Shown here: piece after piece, positions 8,471 through 17,218 of the stretch
How the letters are laid out: each line of letters starts with the position of its first letter
Position numbering within the stretch: position 1 is the first letter of the stretch
NCBI RefSeq assembly: GCF_012396555.1
Contig: NZ_JAAXPS010000008.1
Coordinates: 1-64,000 of the forward strand
Reading direction: 5' to 3'
Length of the DNA stretch: 64,000 bases
Source: Facklamia miroungae
GTDB lineage: Bacteria > Bacillota > Bacilli > Lactobacillales > Aerococcaceae
Notes under the pieces: model-generated
What the model was told of the DNA's origin: nothing
What the model saw: only the letters and a program-made list of their open reading frames with translations
The model's database searches: none
Program-made: the position numbers and the translations under genes

Positions 8471-9637
8471 ATGAAAAAATCTTTAAAGAAATTAGCTTTA
8501 GTATCAATGAGTGCTATCACACTAGGAGCTGTGGCTCCATCAATTTCTATTTTTGCTCAAGAAGAGAGTGAAACAACAGTAGAAACCATGGCGGATGATA
8601 CTATGTCTGAAGAAACTACAATTGAAGAAGAGGAAGCAGATGCAAGTCCATTGCAAAAAGCTCTAGAAGATATCGTCAAAAAATACGAAGAAGAATATCC
8701 TGAAGTAGGAATTAATCGCATTACTATTCAACCATTGGAAGAAGATGAAGATAAGGAAGAATCCGAAGATTTATCTGTTACATTAGAATCTGAAATGGAT
8801 ATGTCAGAAGAAACTGATGAAACATCTGATGAAGAAATGACTAATGAAGCAATGTCTGATGAAGAAATGGTCGAAGTTGATCCTTTTGAAATCACCATTG
8901 AAGGTACAGATGAAAAAGCTTCTGAAGAAGTAACTGTTTCTTATGATGCGCGTACAGGGGAAGAAATTCCTGAAGAAGATGACATGATGTCTGAAGCTGA
9001 AGAAGGCATGGATGACATGATGTCTGAAGCTGAAGAGGGCATGGATGACATGAGCTCTGAAGTCGAAGAAGGTATGGATGACATGATGTCTGAAGAAAGT
9101 GATGGAGAAACAACTACTGAAGACGCAATGTCTCAAGAACCAATGGCCACTATTGAATTTGATCAATTGGCAAGCTTTGATGAGATTAAAGCTGCAGCTG
9201 AAGAAGAAGCAGGCATGGGAGAAGCGTTAGAATTCGTGTACTCAGTCAATGAAGAAACAAATGTTACCGAAGTTGCGGTCTTTGTTTATGAAAATACTGA
9301 GGAACCAACTGAAGGGAAAATGAAAACTATTACATTAGACGCTACAACTTTAGAAGTTTTAAAAGTGGAAGGTAGCGAAGATGAAGAAGCTACTGATAGC
9401 GAAGGAAATGAAGTAGCTGCTCCAAAAGAAGGAAATGGTGAAAACCAAGAAACTTCTACAGAAGAAAAATCTGAAGAATCAACTTCTGAGGAAAGTAAAG
9501 AAACCACTAAAGAAGGCGAAGAAAAAGAAACTACAGAAGAAAAAGCAGAGGAAACAACAAAAGAAAAAGCAGAAGAAACAACAAAAGAAGACTCTGCTAA
9601 AGAACCAGGCGAATTAACAACTTCTACTGAAAAATAA
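8471..9637 (+). CDS. Secreted, strongly acidic repeat protein with PepSY-like blocks, function unknown
   Basis: The product has 388 residues. The start is the ATG eight bases after AAGGAGAG. Residues 1-30 are a Sec signal peptide ending IFA-Q. The mature part is dominated by Glu, Asp, Ser and Thr. Residues about 59-165 (KALEDIVKKYEEEYPE... then VSYDARTGEEI) and about 231-305 (TITLDATTLEVLKVEG) each resemble a PepSY domain, which usually binds or inhibits proteases. Between them lie three and a half 11-residue repeats DDMMSEAEEGM. The last 75 residues are Thr/Lys/Glu repeats. There is no LPXTG, lipobox or membrane anchor. It is a single gene with its own terminator. Confidence 0.75.
   Translation: MKKSLKKLALVSMSAITLGAVAPSISIFAQEESETTVETMADDTMSEETTIEEEEADASPLQKALEDIVKKYEEEYPEVGINRITIQPLEEDEDKEESEDLSVTLESEMDMSEETDETSDEEMTNEAMSDEEMVEVDPFEITIEGTDEKASEEVTVSYDARTGEEIPEEDDMMSEAEEGMDDMMSEAEEGMDDMSSEVEEGMDDMMSEESDGETTTEDAMSQEPMATIEFDQLASFDEIKAAAEEEAGMGEALEFVYSVNEETNVTEVAVFVYENTEEPTEGKMKTITLDATTLEVLKVEGSEDEEATDSEGNEVAAPKEGNGENQETSTEEKSEESTSEESKETTKEGEEKETTEEKAEETTKEKAEETTKEDSAKEPGELTTSTEK
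8978..9096 (+). repeat. 33-bp tandem repeat inside the acidic protein gene
   Basis: Units at 8978-9010, 9011-9043 and 9044-9076, plus a partial fourth to about 9096, each begin GATGACATGA and encode DDMMSEAEEGM. Units 1 and 2 differ by one base and unit 3 is more divergent. The repeat keeps frame, so copy number can vary without disrupting the protein. Confidence 0.9.
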
Positions 9638-9669
9638 GTCAAAGTAGTTAATCTAGGTATAGGTAAATG

Positions 9670-9705
9670 AAAAGACGTCCGTGCTAACAGCATGGACGTC
9701 TTTTT
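9670..9705 (+). terminator. Terminator of the acidic protein gene
   Basis: A 16-bp stem (one G-U pair) around a 3-base loop contains GACGTCC/GGACGTC and ends in TTTTT, about 30 bases after the stop. Confidence 0.92.
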
Positions 9706-9766
9706 ATAAATTGTATAATAGCTAGCACAGATCTTTTTATACTTAAATTTCATTTAAACGCGAATG

Positions 9767-10399
9767 TTAAAAAGAACTAGGTTGATTAGGAACAATAAAA
9801 TAAAATGCATACCAACCACTTCTAAGTGAGCCTTCGATATCGCTATTCCAGTCATCACTGACATAAATAATTTCGTTTTTTTATAACCAAGAGTACAGGT
9901 TATTTGAGAGAAAATTTCATCATCAGGTTTAGAAAATACTGAATATTCTGAAATAAACATACGATTATCGTCAAAGTGTTGAGCGAGAGCGAGTGATTCA
10001 TTTTTTTGGATTGACCACATTGAGTGCCATAAGTAAACAAAAAATGTTCAATCGAACTTGGCTTAAGAAAAGTTAAACAGTTGTGAAGTTCCGGTCGAAG
10101 TGTTAATTGTTTTTTTAATGTATTATAAAGGGTTAAAATTTTTTGGGCTTGCTTTATGGTGAATTATTTGGAAATGTTTGAAGGTATCAATTGTTCTTTG
10201 TAATTGATAATGACTGTTACTACACTCACCAGCAATAAATGCTTGATCCTATTTTTTGAATAATCTTGATAGACTACATTAAAAGTCTTAAATGAGGCTT
10301 CGTAAGGATTTTCAGTCTGCATTTTTTAGAAACTTCACAGTAAATAGCATTACGATCATATAACGTATCTCCTAAGTCAAATCCTATTGTTTTAATCAA
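9767..10399 (-). pseudogene. Decayed HAD-superfamily hydrolase
   Basis: Read on the minus strand, a ribosome site and TTG start (10399) lead into IKTIGFDLGDTLYDRN, HAD motif I. The frame then breaks, and family pieces continue in other frames: ENPYEASFKTFNVVYQDYS, LTLRPELHNCLTFLK, SKPDDEIFSQ, and finally VSDDWNSDIEGSLRSGW (motif IV), ending at 9767. At least three frameshifts are needed, one of them at a run of A near 9880. An 88-residue frame at 9754-10020 is only a fragment of this. No function remains likely. Confidence 0.82.
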
Positions 10400-10483
10400 T
10401 TTTTAGCTCCTTCAAATTTTAATAGTGATAAAAACATAGTATAGACTTCAGAGGAAATCATTCTAAAAAATGATTAAAACCAG

Positions 10484-10489
10484 TATAAT
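10484..10489 (+). promoter_or_regulatory. Probable -10 box of nagA
   Basis: A consensus TATAAT lies 23 bases before the nagA start. The -35 position (TTCTAA at 10461-10466, 17-base spacing) is weak, so an activator or a second promoter may be involved. Confidence 0.45.
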
Positions 10490-10511
10490 AATAGAGAAAA
10501 GGAGTGGTTTT

Positions 10512-11666
10512 ATGAGTAAATATTATAAAGCTAAGCAGATTATACTAGAGGGTTCTGTTGCAGAAGCAGCTTATCTTGAAGTGAGAGATAATGGTAGCTT
10601 TGGTAAAATTGTCGATACTTTACCCAGTGGATCCGAAGCAATCACAGATTATCAACATTTAATTATTGCACCCGGTTTAGTGGATACTCATATTCATGGT
10701 TTTAAAGGATATGATATCATGGACAATGACCCGGATGGTTTACGCTATATTTCTGAAAAATTATTGACATGTGGAGTAACTTCGTGGTTACCTACTACTT
10801 TAACGGATTCAGTTGAAAAACTGAATGCAGTATGCTCGATGATCAAAGAGCACTATCAATCTTGTCAAGGTGCGAAGGTTCGAGGGATTTTTTTGGAAGG
10901 TCCTTTCTTTACCGAGAAATATAAAGGCGCACAAAATCCGAAATACATGAGCGATCCATCAATTGACGTATTAAATGAGTGGATCAATTTATCAGGTGGC
11001 TTGGTGAATAAAATTGCTATCGCACCTGAAAGAGAAGGAGTGATCCCTTTTATCGAGTATGCGAAAAATCATGGGGTACATACGGCCTTAGCCCATTCCG
11101 ATGCGAGCTTTGAGCAAGCGAAAGCTGCAGTGGAGGCTGGAGCAAATATCTTTATTCATTTATATAATGGCATGTCAGGCTTACATCATCGCAATCCTGG
11201 AATGGTTGGTGCAGCCCTCAGTCTAAAAAATGTCTTTGCTGAATTAATTGCAGATGGACATCATGTGCATCCTGCAGCTATCAAAGTTGCTTTAAAAGCT
11301 AGAGGACTTGAGGAGATGGTTTTAATCACGGATTGTATGCGGGCTGGTGGAATGGAAGAGGGCATCTCACGCTTAGGTGAATTTGAAGTGAAAGTCAGTG
11401 AAGGTGCGGCCCGATTAGTTAATGGAGGAAATTTAGCAGGGTCAATTCTCGAGTTGATACAAGCCGTACAAAATCTTATAAAATGGGATTTAGTGACTAT
11501 TGACCAAGCTATACGGATGGCTAGTCTCAATCCCGCCCGATCAATAGGTATCCAAGCAGAATGTGGTTCGATTCGATCAGACTTAGCAGCAGATTTTATT
11601 GTAATAGATGAAGAGGGTGGACTAAAGGCAACATTCTTAGACGGTCAATTAAGGTATCAAGCCTAG
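10512..11666 (+). CDS. nagA: N-acetylglucosamine-6-phosphate deacetylase
   Basis: NagA removes acetate from GlcNAc-6-phosphate, giving glucosamine-6-phosphate for glycolysis or wall recycling. The 384-residue amidohydrolase has the metal-binding HIH (His60, His62), FLEGPFF with the metal Glu, ALAHSDA and HLYNGMSGLHHR with further His ligands, and the catalytic Asp in LITDCM. The start is the ATG after AAAGGAG at 10497-10504; an in-frame ATG at 10470 lies upstream of that site and is not used. No nagB is adjacent, and it is a single gene ending at a shared terminator. Confidence 0.95.
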   Translation: MSKYYKAKQIILEGSVAEAAYLEVRDNGSFGKIVDTLPSGSEAITDYQHLIIAPGLVDTHIHGFKGYDIMDNDPDGLRYISEKLLTCGVTSWLPTTLTDSVEKLNAVCSMIKEHYQSCQGAKVRGIFLEGPFFTEKYKGAQNPKYMSDPSIDVLNEWINLSGGLVNKIAIAPEREGVIPFIEYAKNHGVHTALAHSDASFEQAKAAVEAGANIFIHLYNGMSGLHHRNPGMVGAALSLKNVFAELIADGHHVHPAAIKVALKARGLEEMVLITDCMRAGGMEEGISRLGEFEVKVSEGAARLVNGGNLAGSILELIQAVQNLIKWDLVTIDQAIRMASLNPARSIGIQAECGSIRSDLAADFIVIDEEGGLKATFLDGQLRYQA

Positions 11667-11671
11667 ATATT

Positions 11672-11729
11672 AAAAAGGCTCCCGAGGATGAAACTTCTTT
11701 TCATAGAGGTTTCTTTCATGGGAGTTTTT
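11672..11729. terminator. Bidirectional terminator between nagA and the fetB-like gene
   Basis: CTCCC (11679-11683) pairs with GGGAG, with nested pairing ATGAAA/TTTCAT inside. T-runs lie on the right and A-runs on the left, so converging transcripts from both sides can stop here. Confidence 0.65.
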
Positions 11730-11740
11730 GTATGCTTATA

Positions 11741-12520
11741 TTAATTATTATCTGACATAAAAATTAATTGATACTGGTCATTAAAGAAAGTGCGGATCGA
11801 TAGGTGAGCAGCAGTTGCAGCTACAAGTGCAGTCGTTCCTAGTATGGTAAAGGAAATCATAATCTGATACATGATTGCTTTGGTAGGATCAACACCTGCA
11901 AAAATTAATCCCGACATCATCCCTGGCAAGGTAACTACACCGGTGGTTTTAATATTATCAATAGTCGGCTGGATACCTGATTTAACGGCCAACTTTTTAA
12001 CGTGGGTAGTAGCCTGTTGTGGGGTAGCGCCTAAGGCTAACATTTCCAGGAAAGCTTGGCGGTGGTCTTCGAATAATTGTTTAAGGTTACGAAAAGTCAG
12101 TCCCAGGGCGGCCATTGCTGTCCCACTTATCATTCCTGTAATTGGCACAATTTGTGAAGGGGTAAATTTTAAAGAGCCAGAAAAAACTAGAATACCTAAA
12201 CTAACAATTGACCCCGCGCCTATGGCAATAAGAGAGATCGCAAAAGCATTTTTTATGCTACTACCATGTTTTGAGGCATTCCATGAGGCATTAAAAATAA
12301 TAACGGCCACCATGGCTAAAGTTATCCAAGTGTTATTGATCGCAAAGATTTGTTCCAAGACATAGCCTACCAATAAAAGTTGAACAATTACTCGCACAAT
12401 GGCAATTAAAAGATCTTTCCAAAGGTCTAATTTTTCTCTATAGGAAATAAAAAAAGTGATTAATACAAGAGAAAATGTTAGAGCTAACGAAAGAGGGCTA
12501 ACTTGAAGATTTTGAGTCAT
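11741..12520 (-). CDS. fetB: UPF0014/FetB-type ABC exporter permease
   Basis: A 259-residue integral membrane protein of the UPF0014 family, whose E. coli member FetB (YbbM) works with FetA in iron export. Five to seven hydrophobic segments are visible. The family landmarks VQLLLVGYVLEQIF, NASWNASKHG, PITGMISGTAMAALGL and TLPGMMSGLIFAGVDP are all present. Its ATG overlaps the last base of the upstream ATPase gene stop, so the two are translationally coupled. A role in metal or oxidative-stress homeostasis is inferred from E. coli; the substrate here is not shown. Confidence 0.82.
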   Translation of the reverse strand: MTQNLQVSPLSLALTFSLVLITFFISYREKLDLWKDLLIAIVRVIVQLLLVGYVLEQIFAINNTWITLAMVAVIIFNASWNASKHGSSIKNAFAISLIAIGAGSIVSLGILVFSGSLKFTPSQIVPITGMISGTAMAALGLTFRNLKQLFEDHRQAFLEMLALGATPQQATTHVKKLAVKSGIQPTIDNIKTTGVVTLPGMMSGLIFAGVDPTKAIMYQIMISFTILGTTALVAATAAHLSIRTFFNDQYQLIFMSDNN

Positions 12521-13182
12521 TAGTCTTCCTCGCTTTCTTGATGATTATTTGAAATCATAATTTCTTTATTAGCATATTGATGATCCTTACTTAAGTGACT
12601 GATCATTAAGGTGGTTATATCTTCTTTCTCAATATATTTAAGTAACCAAGACCATAGAATTTCACGTGTTTCCTGATCTAAGGCTGAAGTGACTTCATCC
12701 AAGAGTAAAATTTTAGGCGGAAATATTAAATTGCGAATGAGAGCGATGCGTTGTTTTTCTCCACCCGAAAGGTTTTGGATTTCAGTTTTATAGTAGTCGT
12801 TTGATAATCGAACTTCATCCAACAGGTAATTTATTTTTTCTTTATCAACAGACAAATCACGAATTTCATAAGGAAAGGAGAGATTATCCTCAACCGTTCT
12901 ACCAAAGAGTTGAGCTGTTTGAAAGCAATAGGCAATGTTTTGGCGTAATTCAATCGGCGGATAGTCAGAAATTTCTTTGTCATTAAAATAAATTTTTCCT
13001 GATCGGCTAAGATTAGGCGCATTAAGATAGACGAGTTCCTTTAATAAAGTAGATTTTCCAGAGCCCGATGGCCCCTTAACGGATACAAAATCACCGGCTT
13101 TTATTTGGAACGATAAGTCAGAAATAATTTTCTTTTTCGGGCTTTGAATCGTCAAATTTTTAACTTCAAGTATGGTTGACAT
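12520..13182 (-). CDS. fetA: ABC transporter ATP-binding protein, FetA type
   Basis: A 220-residue ABC ATPase with Walker A GPSGSGKS (residues 37-44), Q-loop YCFQTAQLFG, signature LSGGEKQRIAL and Walker B ILLLDEVTSALD. It is paired with and overlaps the UPF0014 permease gene, as in fetAB/ybbLM operons, so it should power that exporter. The ATG follows AAAGGAG. The promoter is not clear; it should lie in the roughly 70 bases before 13255. Confidence 0.85.
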   Translation of the reverse strand: MSTILEVKNLTIQSPKKKIISDLSFQIKAGDFVSVKGPSGSGKSTLLKELVYLNAPNLSRSGKIYFNDKEISDYPPIELRQNIAYCFQTAQLFGRTVEDNLSFPYEIRDLSVDKEKINYLLDEVRLSNDYYKTEIQNLSGGEKQRIALIRNLIFPPKILLLDEVTSALDQETREILWSWLLKYIEKEDITTLMISHLSKDHQYANKEIMISNNHQESEED

Positions 13183-13254
13183 GCTATTCTCCTTTTTAGA
13201 ATCATTATAGATTAGTGTATCATGTAAAAGGTAAATTTCAAACCGTTTGCAATT

Positions 13255-13299
13255 AAAAAACTTGTTATGTCCCTTAGTAAAAAAGGCATAACAAGTTTT
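13255..13299 (-). terminator. Terminator of murT-gatD
   Basis: The arms 13261-13269 and 13287-13295 (CTTGTTATG/CATAACAAG) are followed by six Ts on the minus strand, just past the gatD stop. Confidence 0.85.
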
Positions 13300-13303
13300 A
13301 GAA

Positions 13304-13957
13304 TTAGCTATCTTTATTTTTTAAAGCCAGATCAATCAGTTCTTCACCCAGCCAAGTATTTTTGACGAGGAGTGGTCCATGGAAATAGGTGCAGAAGGTG
13401 TTTTTATAATGGGCACCTTCCGTTTGGTCTTGACCATTATTACCATATCCTTCTTTTACTTTTCCAAAAGCATGAACACCTTCACCTAAATATGTGACAC
13501 CGTTATGATTCTCAAAGCCAATTAAATCACGCTGGAATAATTCGGAATAAATCTTAGTATCACCAGTAAAGCGGCTATTAATTTGTCTTTCTGTATAGTG
13601 GTCCAGTATACCCAGTCCAGGTAATTTTTCACCTTTTGCATTGACGTAATAGTGACCCAATAATTGATAGCCTCCGCAGATTGCTAAGACAACTCCATCA
13701 TTTTCAATATATTCTTTGAGACTTGGTCGAATGGACTGGATCTGCTTTGCGATGACCTTTTGCTCATAATCCTGTCCACCACCAAAGAATACAATGTCAT
13801 ACACTTTAGGATCAAATTGATCTCCAATCGAAACAACTTCAGTAGAAACATCTAAGTCTTTTTGCTTAGCCAAGTATTGTAACATTAGCAGATTACCATT
13901 GTCTCCATAGGTATTGAGTAAATTACCATATAAATGACAGATTTTAAATGATTTCAT
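13304..13957 (-). CDS. gatD: Lipid II isoglutaminyl synthase, glutaminase subunit
   Basis: GatD is the glutamine amidotransferase subunit that supplies ammonia to MurT, which amidates the D-Glu of lipid II to D-isoglutamine. The 217-residue class I amidotransferase (CobB/CobQ-like) has the nucleophile Cys94 in VLAICGGYQLLGH and a catalytic His in TYFHGPLL. The start is the ATG six bases after GAGGAGG; a TTG at 13981 lies upstream of that site. It follows murT by 13 bases and is co-transcribed with it. The modification strengthens cross-linking and affects lysozyme and beta-lactam sensitivity in relatives. Confidence 0.92.
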   Translation of the reverse strand: MKSFKICHLYGNLLNTYGDNGNLLMLQYLAKQKDLDVSTEVVSIGDQFDPKVYDIVFFGGGQDYEQKVIAKQIQSIRPSLKEYIENDGVVLAICGGYQLLGHYYVNAKGEKLPGLGILDHYTERQINSRFTGDTKIYSELFQRDLIGFENHNGVTYLGEGVHAFGKVKEGYGNNGQDQTEGAHYKNTFCTYFHGPLLVKNTWLGEELIDLALKNKDS

Positions 13958-13970
13958 TATTATCCTCCTC

Positions 13971-15311
13971 TCATTGACCAATATAACCTAACTTTTTCAG
14001 TTCTTCTCTTAATTTCAGCATGGCTGTATAAGTTGCCAAGATATGAATATTCTCTGTCTTAGCATTTTCGATTAAGTGTATTAGTTGTTCAGTGGAATCA
14101 GCTTTTTTGATTAAAGTTTGATCAAGACCAGCTACGATTAGGCGTTTGGTCATATCATCAATTTTATCACCAGCTGTGATAACCTCTTTAACTGGCATCG
14201 TGTTTAAACATTCATAATTACCATCCCAAATCCAAGAAACATCAGTACCGTCAGCGTATTGGTTATTCAAAATATTGACTAAAGTAAAGGGATGTTGATC
14301 ATAAGCGATTAACTCGAGCACTTGGTCTAGGCCAACTGGGTTTTTGACTAAATTTAGTAAAACCTTTTTATTTTTTATTTGAATACTTTCTTGACGGCCA
14401 AAAACTTTTTTAGCATTTTCGAAACCTTGGCGAATAGTACCAGTATCGAGACCTAATTCTTTAGCCACCGAATAAGCAGCTAAAGCATTATAAATATTAT
14501 ATTTTCCTGCTACAGGAAGATCAAAGCGTTCGGAATTGATAGTAAATTGTGAGTGACTAAGTGTTAGTTCATTGATTTGATCAACTTGATAGCTTAACTC
14601 TGGCCGACGAAAACCACAATTCTGACAATAATAATTACCTAGATTGGCGTAGGTTAACATATTATAGGAAAGAATATGATCACATTCAGGACAAAGCAAG
14701 CCATCAGTATTATGATTTGGAGTGACGGGTTCATCCTTTTGATGATTAAAACCAAAGAAGATTTTTTGATTTTTAATTTCTGATGAGTTAAACATTGGCA
14801 AGTCGCCATTAGCAATAATTTTAGCAGATGGCGCACTTTCAGCAGCATTTTTTAATAACTGGAAAATCGTATGTAACTCGCCAAAGCGATCTAACTGGTC
14901 TCTAAAAATGTTAGTAAAAACAAAGTAATCGGGTTTCAATGCTTTGACGACATGACTAAGAGACCCTTCATCCACTTCTAAAACAGCCATCCCTTTTTGA
15001 TCTTCTTTTAAAAGGGGTGCATCTAGAAAAGTAGTTATAATTCCTTGTTGCATATTTGAGCCTGTCGGATTTGTTAACACGAAAGGAAATGCTTCTTTTA
15101 GAATTTCGACTATTAACGAAGTGGTTAAGGTCTTGCCGTTCGTACCGGTGACTACAATTACCTGGTAATTTTTACTTAAATTTTCGAGAATGTTGGGATC
15201 AATGGATAAAGCTAATTTACCGGGTAGCGAAGATCCACCATGGGTATATTTAGTGAGCAAATAACGGCTTGTTTTGCCAATTATACGGGCAATCTGATTA
15301 CGTAATGGCAT
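13971..15311 (-). CDS. murT: Lipid II isoglutaminyl synthase, Mur-ligase-like subunit
   Basis: MurT is the ATP-dependent subunit partnered with GatD. The 446-residue Mur-ligase relative has the P-loop TGTNGKT (residues 55-61), TNIFRDQLDRFGE in the central domain and a C-terminal DUF1727 domain. A four-cysteine zinc ribbon is inserted in the middle (CPEC...CQNC, about residues 207-235), as in other MurT proteins. The ATG lies five bases after GAGGTGG. The pair sits alone on the minus strand, away from the main dcw cluster. Confidence 0.93.
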   Translation of the reverse strand: MPLRNQIARIIGKTSRYLLTKYTHGGSSLPGKLALSIDPNILENLSKNYQVIVVTGTNGKTLTTSLIVEILKEAFPFVLTNPTGSNMQQGIITTFLDAPLLKEDQKGMAVLEVDEGSLSHVVKALKPDYFVFTNIFRDQLDRFGELHTIFQLLKNAAESAPSAKIIANGDLPMFNSSEIKNQKIFFGFNHQKDEPVTPNHNTDGLLCPECDHILSYNMLTYANLGNYYCQNCGFRRPELSYQVDQINELTLSHSQFTINSERFDLPVAGKYNIYNALAAYSVAKELGLDTGTIRQGFENAKKVFGRQESIQIKNKKVLLNLVKNPVGLDQVLELIAYDQHPFTLVNILNNQYADGTDVSWIWDGNYECLNTMPVKEVITAGDKIDDMTKRLIVAGLDQTLIKKADSTEQLIHLIENAKTENIHILATYTAMLKLREELKKLGYIGQ

Positions 15312-15435
15312 AGTTCCACCTCATTTTTAATTAATTACAAGTAGTTTAATTCTATCAGTCCTTAAGTCATTTGGAAAGAAAGAATCTCTTTTGACTGGAG
15401 CTTGGATATGATAAAATAGAATCATATGCAAAGGA

Positions 15436-15465
15436 TTGACTTTCAAATGCAAGATGACCTATTAT
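15436..15465 (+). promoter_or_regulatory. Candidate promoter of tdk
   Basis: TTGACT (15436-15441) and TATTAT (15460-15465) are 18 bases apart, about 40 bases before the tdk start. A second TTGACT at 15391 with TAAAAT at 15412 is also possible but has only a 15-base spacer. Confidence 0.5.
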
Positions 15466-15505
15466 TAATAGGTTGAATAAAAATACAAATAAGAGGGGTA
15501 TGGCT

Positions 15506-16084
15506 ATGGCTAAGTTTTATTTCAAATACGGAGCAATGAATTCGGGCAAATCGATCGAAATCATAAAAGTTGCTCATAATTATGAGGAACAAAATAAAGC
15601 TGTCCAAATCTATACATCAGCACTTGATAATCGTGACGGTGTTGGGATAGTATCTTCTCGAACCGGTTTCAATCGTGAGGCAATCCCTGTTTCTGATGAA
15701 GATGATTTTTTTGAAATGATCAAAGCCTCTCATGAAAAAGAACGCCTTTATTGTATTTTGGTGGACGAAGCGCAGTTTTTGAAAAAACACCATATTATTG
15801 AGCTGTCAAGGGTAGTTGATGAATTAGATATTCCAGTGATGGCTTTTGGTTTAAAAAATGATTTTACCAATGAGTTGTTTGAAGGGTCAAAATATTTGCT
15901 CTTATATGCAGATAAAATTGAAGAAATTAAGACAATCTGTTGGTTCTGTCACAAGAAAGCGATTATGAATTTGCGTTTTTTCGATGGGAAGCCTGTTTAT
16001 GAAGGTGACCAAATTCAAATTGGTGGCAATGAAGCCTATTTACCTGTCTGCCGCAAATGCTATAAAAACCCGGGTAAAATTTAA
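15506..16084 (+). CDS. tdk: Thymidine kinase
   Basis: It phosphorylates thymidine to dTMP in nucleotide salvage. The 192-residue type II enzyme has Walker A GAMNSGKS (residues 9-16), the VDEAQFL Walker B/catalytic segment, and a structural zinc site made by CWFC and CRKC near the C terminus. Two ATGs lie close together. The one at 15506 sits seven bases after AAGAGGGG and gives [16 protein letters not shown], the usual family start. prfA follows after 54 bases, an order common in Lactobacillales. Confidence 0.95.
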   Translation: MAKFYFKYGAMNSGKSIEIIKVAHNYEEQNKAVQIYTSALDNRDGVGIVSSRTGFNREAIPVSDEDDFFEMIKASHEKERLYCILVDEAQFLKKHHIIELSRVVDELDIPVMAFGLKNDFTNELFEGSKYLLLYADKIEEIKTICWFCHKKAIMNLRFFDGKPVYEGDQIQIGGNEAYLPVCRKCYKNPGKI

Positions 16085-16098
16085 ATTTTTATAAACGA

Positions 16099-16107
16099 TG
16101 CTATAAT
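16099..16107 (+). promoter_or_regulatory. Possible extended -10 promoter of prfA
   Basis: TGC-TATAAT forms an extended -10 element in the tdk-prfA gap; no clear -35 is present. prfA may be read both from here and from tdk. Confidence 0.4.
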
Positions 16108-16138
16108 ATAAATAGATAATGAGATTGAGGAGAATGTC

Positions 16139-17218
16139 ATGTTTGAACAATTAGATCAATTAATCTTCCGCTTTGAGGAAGTCATAGAAATGATGAGTGA
16201 TCCTGAGATTATTTCTGATTCAGATCGTTTAAGAGATTTATCAATTGAAGAGTCCGATTTGCGACCAAAGGTGGCTAAAATTAGGCGTTATAAACAGGTT
16301 GTAGATGAAATTACAGATACAGAAGAAATGTTAGCTGGGAATTTAGAAGCAGAAATGGTAGAACTAGCCAAACTTGAACTTTCTGACTTAAAAGAAGAAA
16401 AAGACCAATTAGAAGAAGAAATAAAATTAATGATGCTTCCAGCCGATCCAAATGATGGTAAAAATATTATCATGGAAATCAGAGGGGCTGCTGGTGGAGA
16501 TGAAGCCCAGCTATTTGCAGGCGATCTTTTAACCATGTACACTAAATTTGCAGAAGCCCAAGGGTGGAAAGTGGAGTTAATGTCAGCCAATATCACCGGT
16601 ATTGGTGGTTATAAAGAAGTAACTTTAATGATCACTGGCGAAAAAGTTTACTCCAAACTAAAATTTGAAAATGGTGCTCACAGAGTACAGCGAGTACCGG
16701 AAACTGAATCGCAAGGCCGCGTCCATACTTCGACTGCTACGGTAGTGGTTATGCCTGAACAAGAAGAAATCGATTTTAATATCGATGAAAATGATATTCG
16801 AGTAGACATTTATCATGCTTCAGGTGCTGGCGGGCAGCACGTCAACAAAACAGCTTCAGCTGTTCGCATGACACATATACCAACTGGGGTAGTGGTTGCT
16901 ATGCAGGATGAGCGCTCGCAATTAAAAAATAGAGAAAAAGCCATGAAAGTTTTAAGAACACGTGTTTATGATATGCTTCAATCTGAAAAACAAGAAGCTT
17001 TTGATTCGGAAAGAAAATTAGCAGTAGGAACCGGCGATCGTTCAGAGCGCATTCGAACCTACAACTATCCGCAAAATCGTGTAACAGATCATCGAATCGG
17101 TCTAACGATTCAGCAATTAGATTCGATTATGCAAGGAAATATCGATGAAATTATTGATGCCCTGGTTGTTTACGACCAAACCCAGAAGTTGGAGGAACTT
17201 AATGGTCAAGGATCATAA
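16139..17218 (+). CDS. prfA: Peptide chain release factor 1
   Basis: RF1 ends translation at UAA and UAG. The 359-residue protein has the universal GGQ motif at residues 231-233, which drives peptidyl-tRNA hydrolysis, and the P-x-T stop-codon tripeptide in [13 protein letters not shown]. An N-terminal coiled domain with many charged residues precedes these. ATG follows GAGGAGA. The next gene, prmC, methylates the GGQ glutamine and starts 17 bases inside the prfA end, so the two are translationally coupled. Confidence 0.97.
   Translation: MFEQLDQLIFRFEEVIEMMSDPEIISDSDRLRDLSIEESDLRPKVAKIRRYKQVVDEITDTEEMLAGNLEAEMVELAKLELSDLKEEKDQLEEEIKLMMLPADPNDGKNIIMEIRGAAGGDEAQLFAGDLLTMYTKFAEAQGWKVELMSANITGIGGYKEVTLMITGEKVYSKLKFENGAHRVQRVPETESQGRVHTSTATVVVMPEQEEIDFNIDENDIRVDIYHASGAGGQHVNKTASAVRMTHIPTGVVVAMQDERSQLKNREKAMKVLRTRVYDMLQSEKQEAFDSERKLAVGTGDRSERIRTYNYPQNRVTDHRIGLTIQQLDSIMQGNIDEIIDALVVYDQTQKLEELNGQGS

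Noticed and set aside
8804-9166. Antisense frames rich in His and Phe opposite the acidic protein
   Set aside because: They mirror the acidic repeats on the other strand, have no ribosome site, and the plus-strand frame has signal peptide, ribosome site and terminator.
9286-9753. 155-residue Ser/Val-rich minus-strand frame
   Set aside because: It is the reverse image of the Glu/Thr tail of the acidic gene and crosses that gene's terminator.
9754-10020. Separate 88-residue gene
   Set aside because: It is one frame of the decayed HAD hydrolase; the neighbouring frame contains the true motif IV and stop.
11871-12365. 164-residue plus-strand frame opposite fetB
   Set aside because: It is a shadow of the membrane protein gene on the other strand, without ribosome site or recognisable family.
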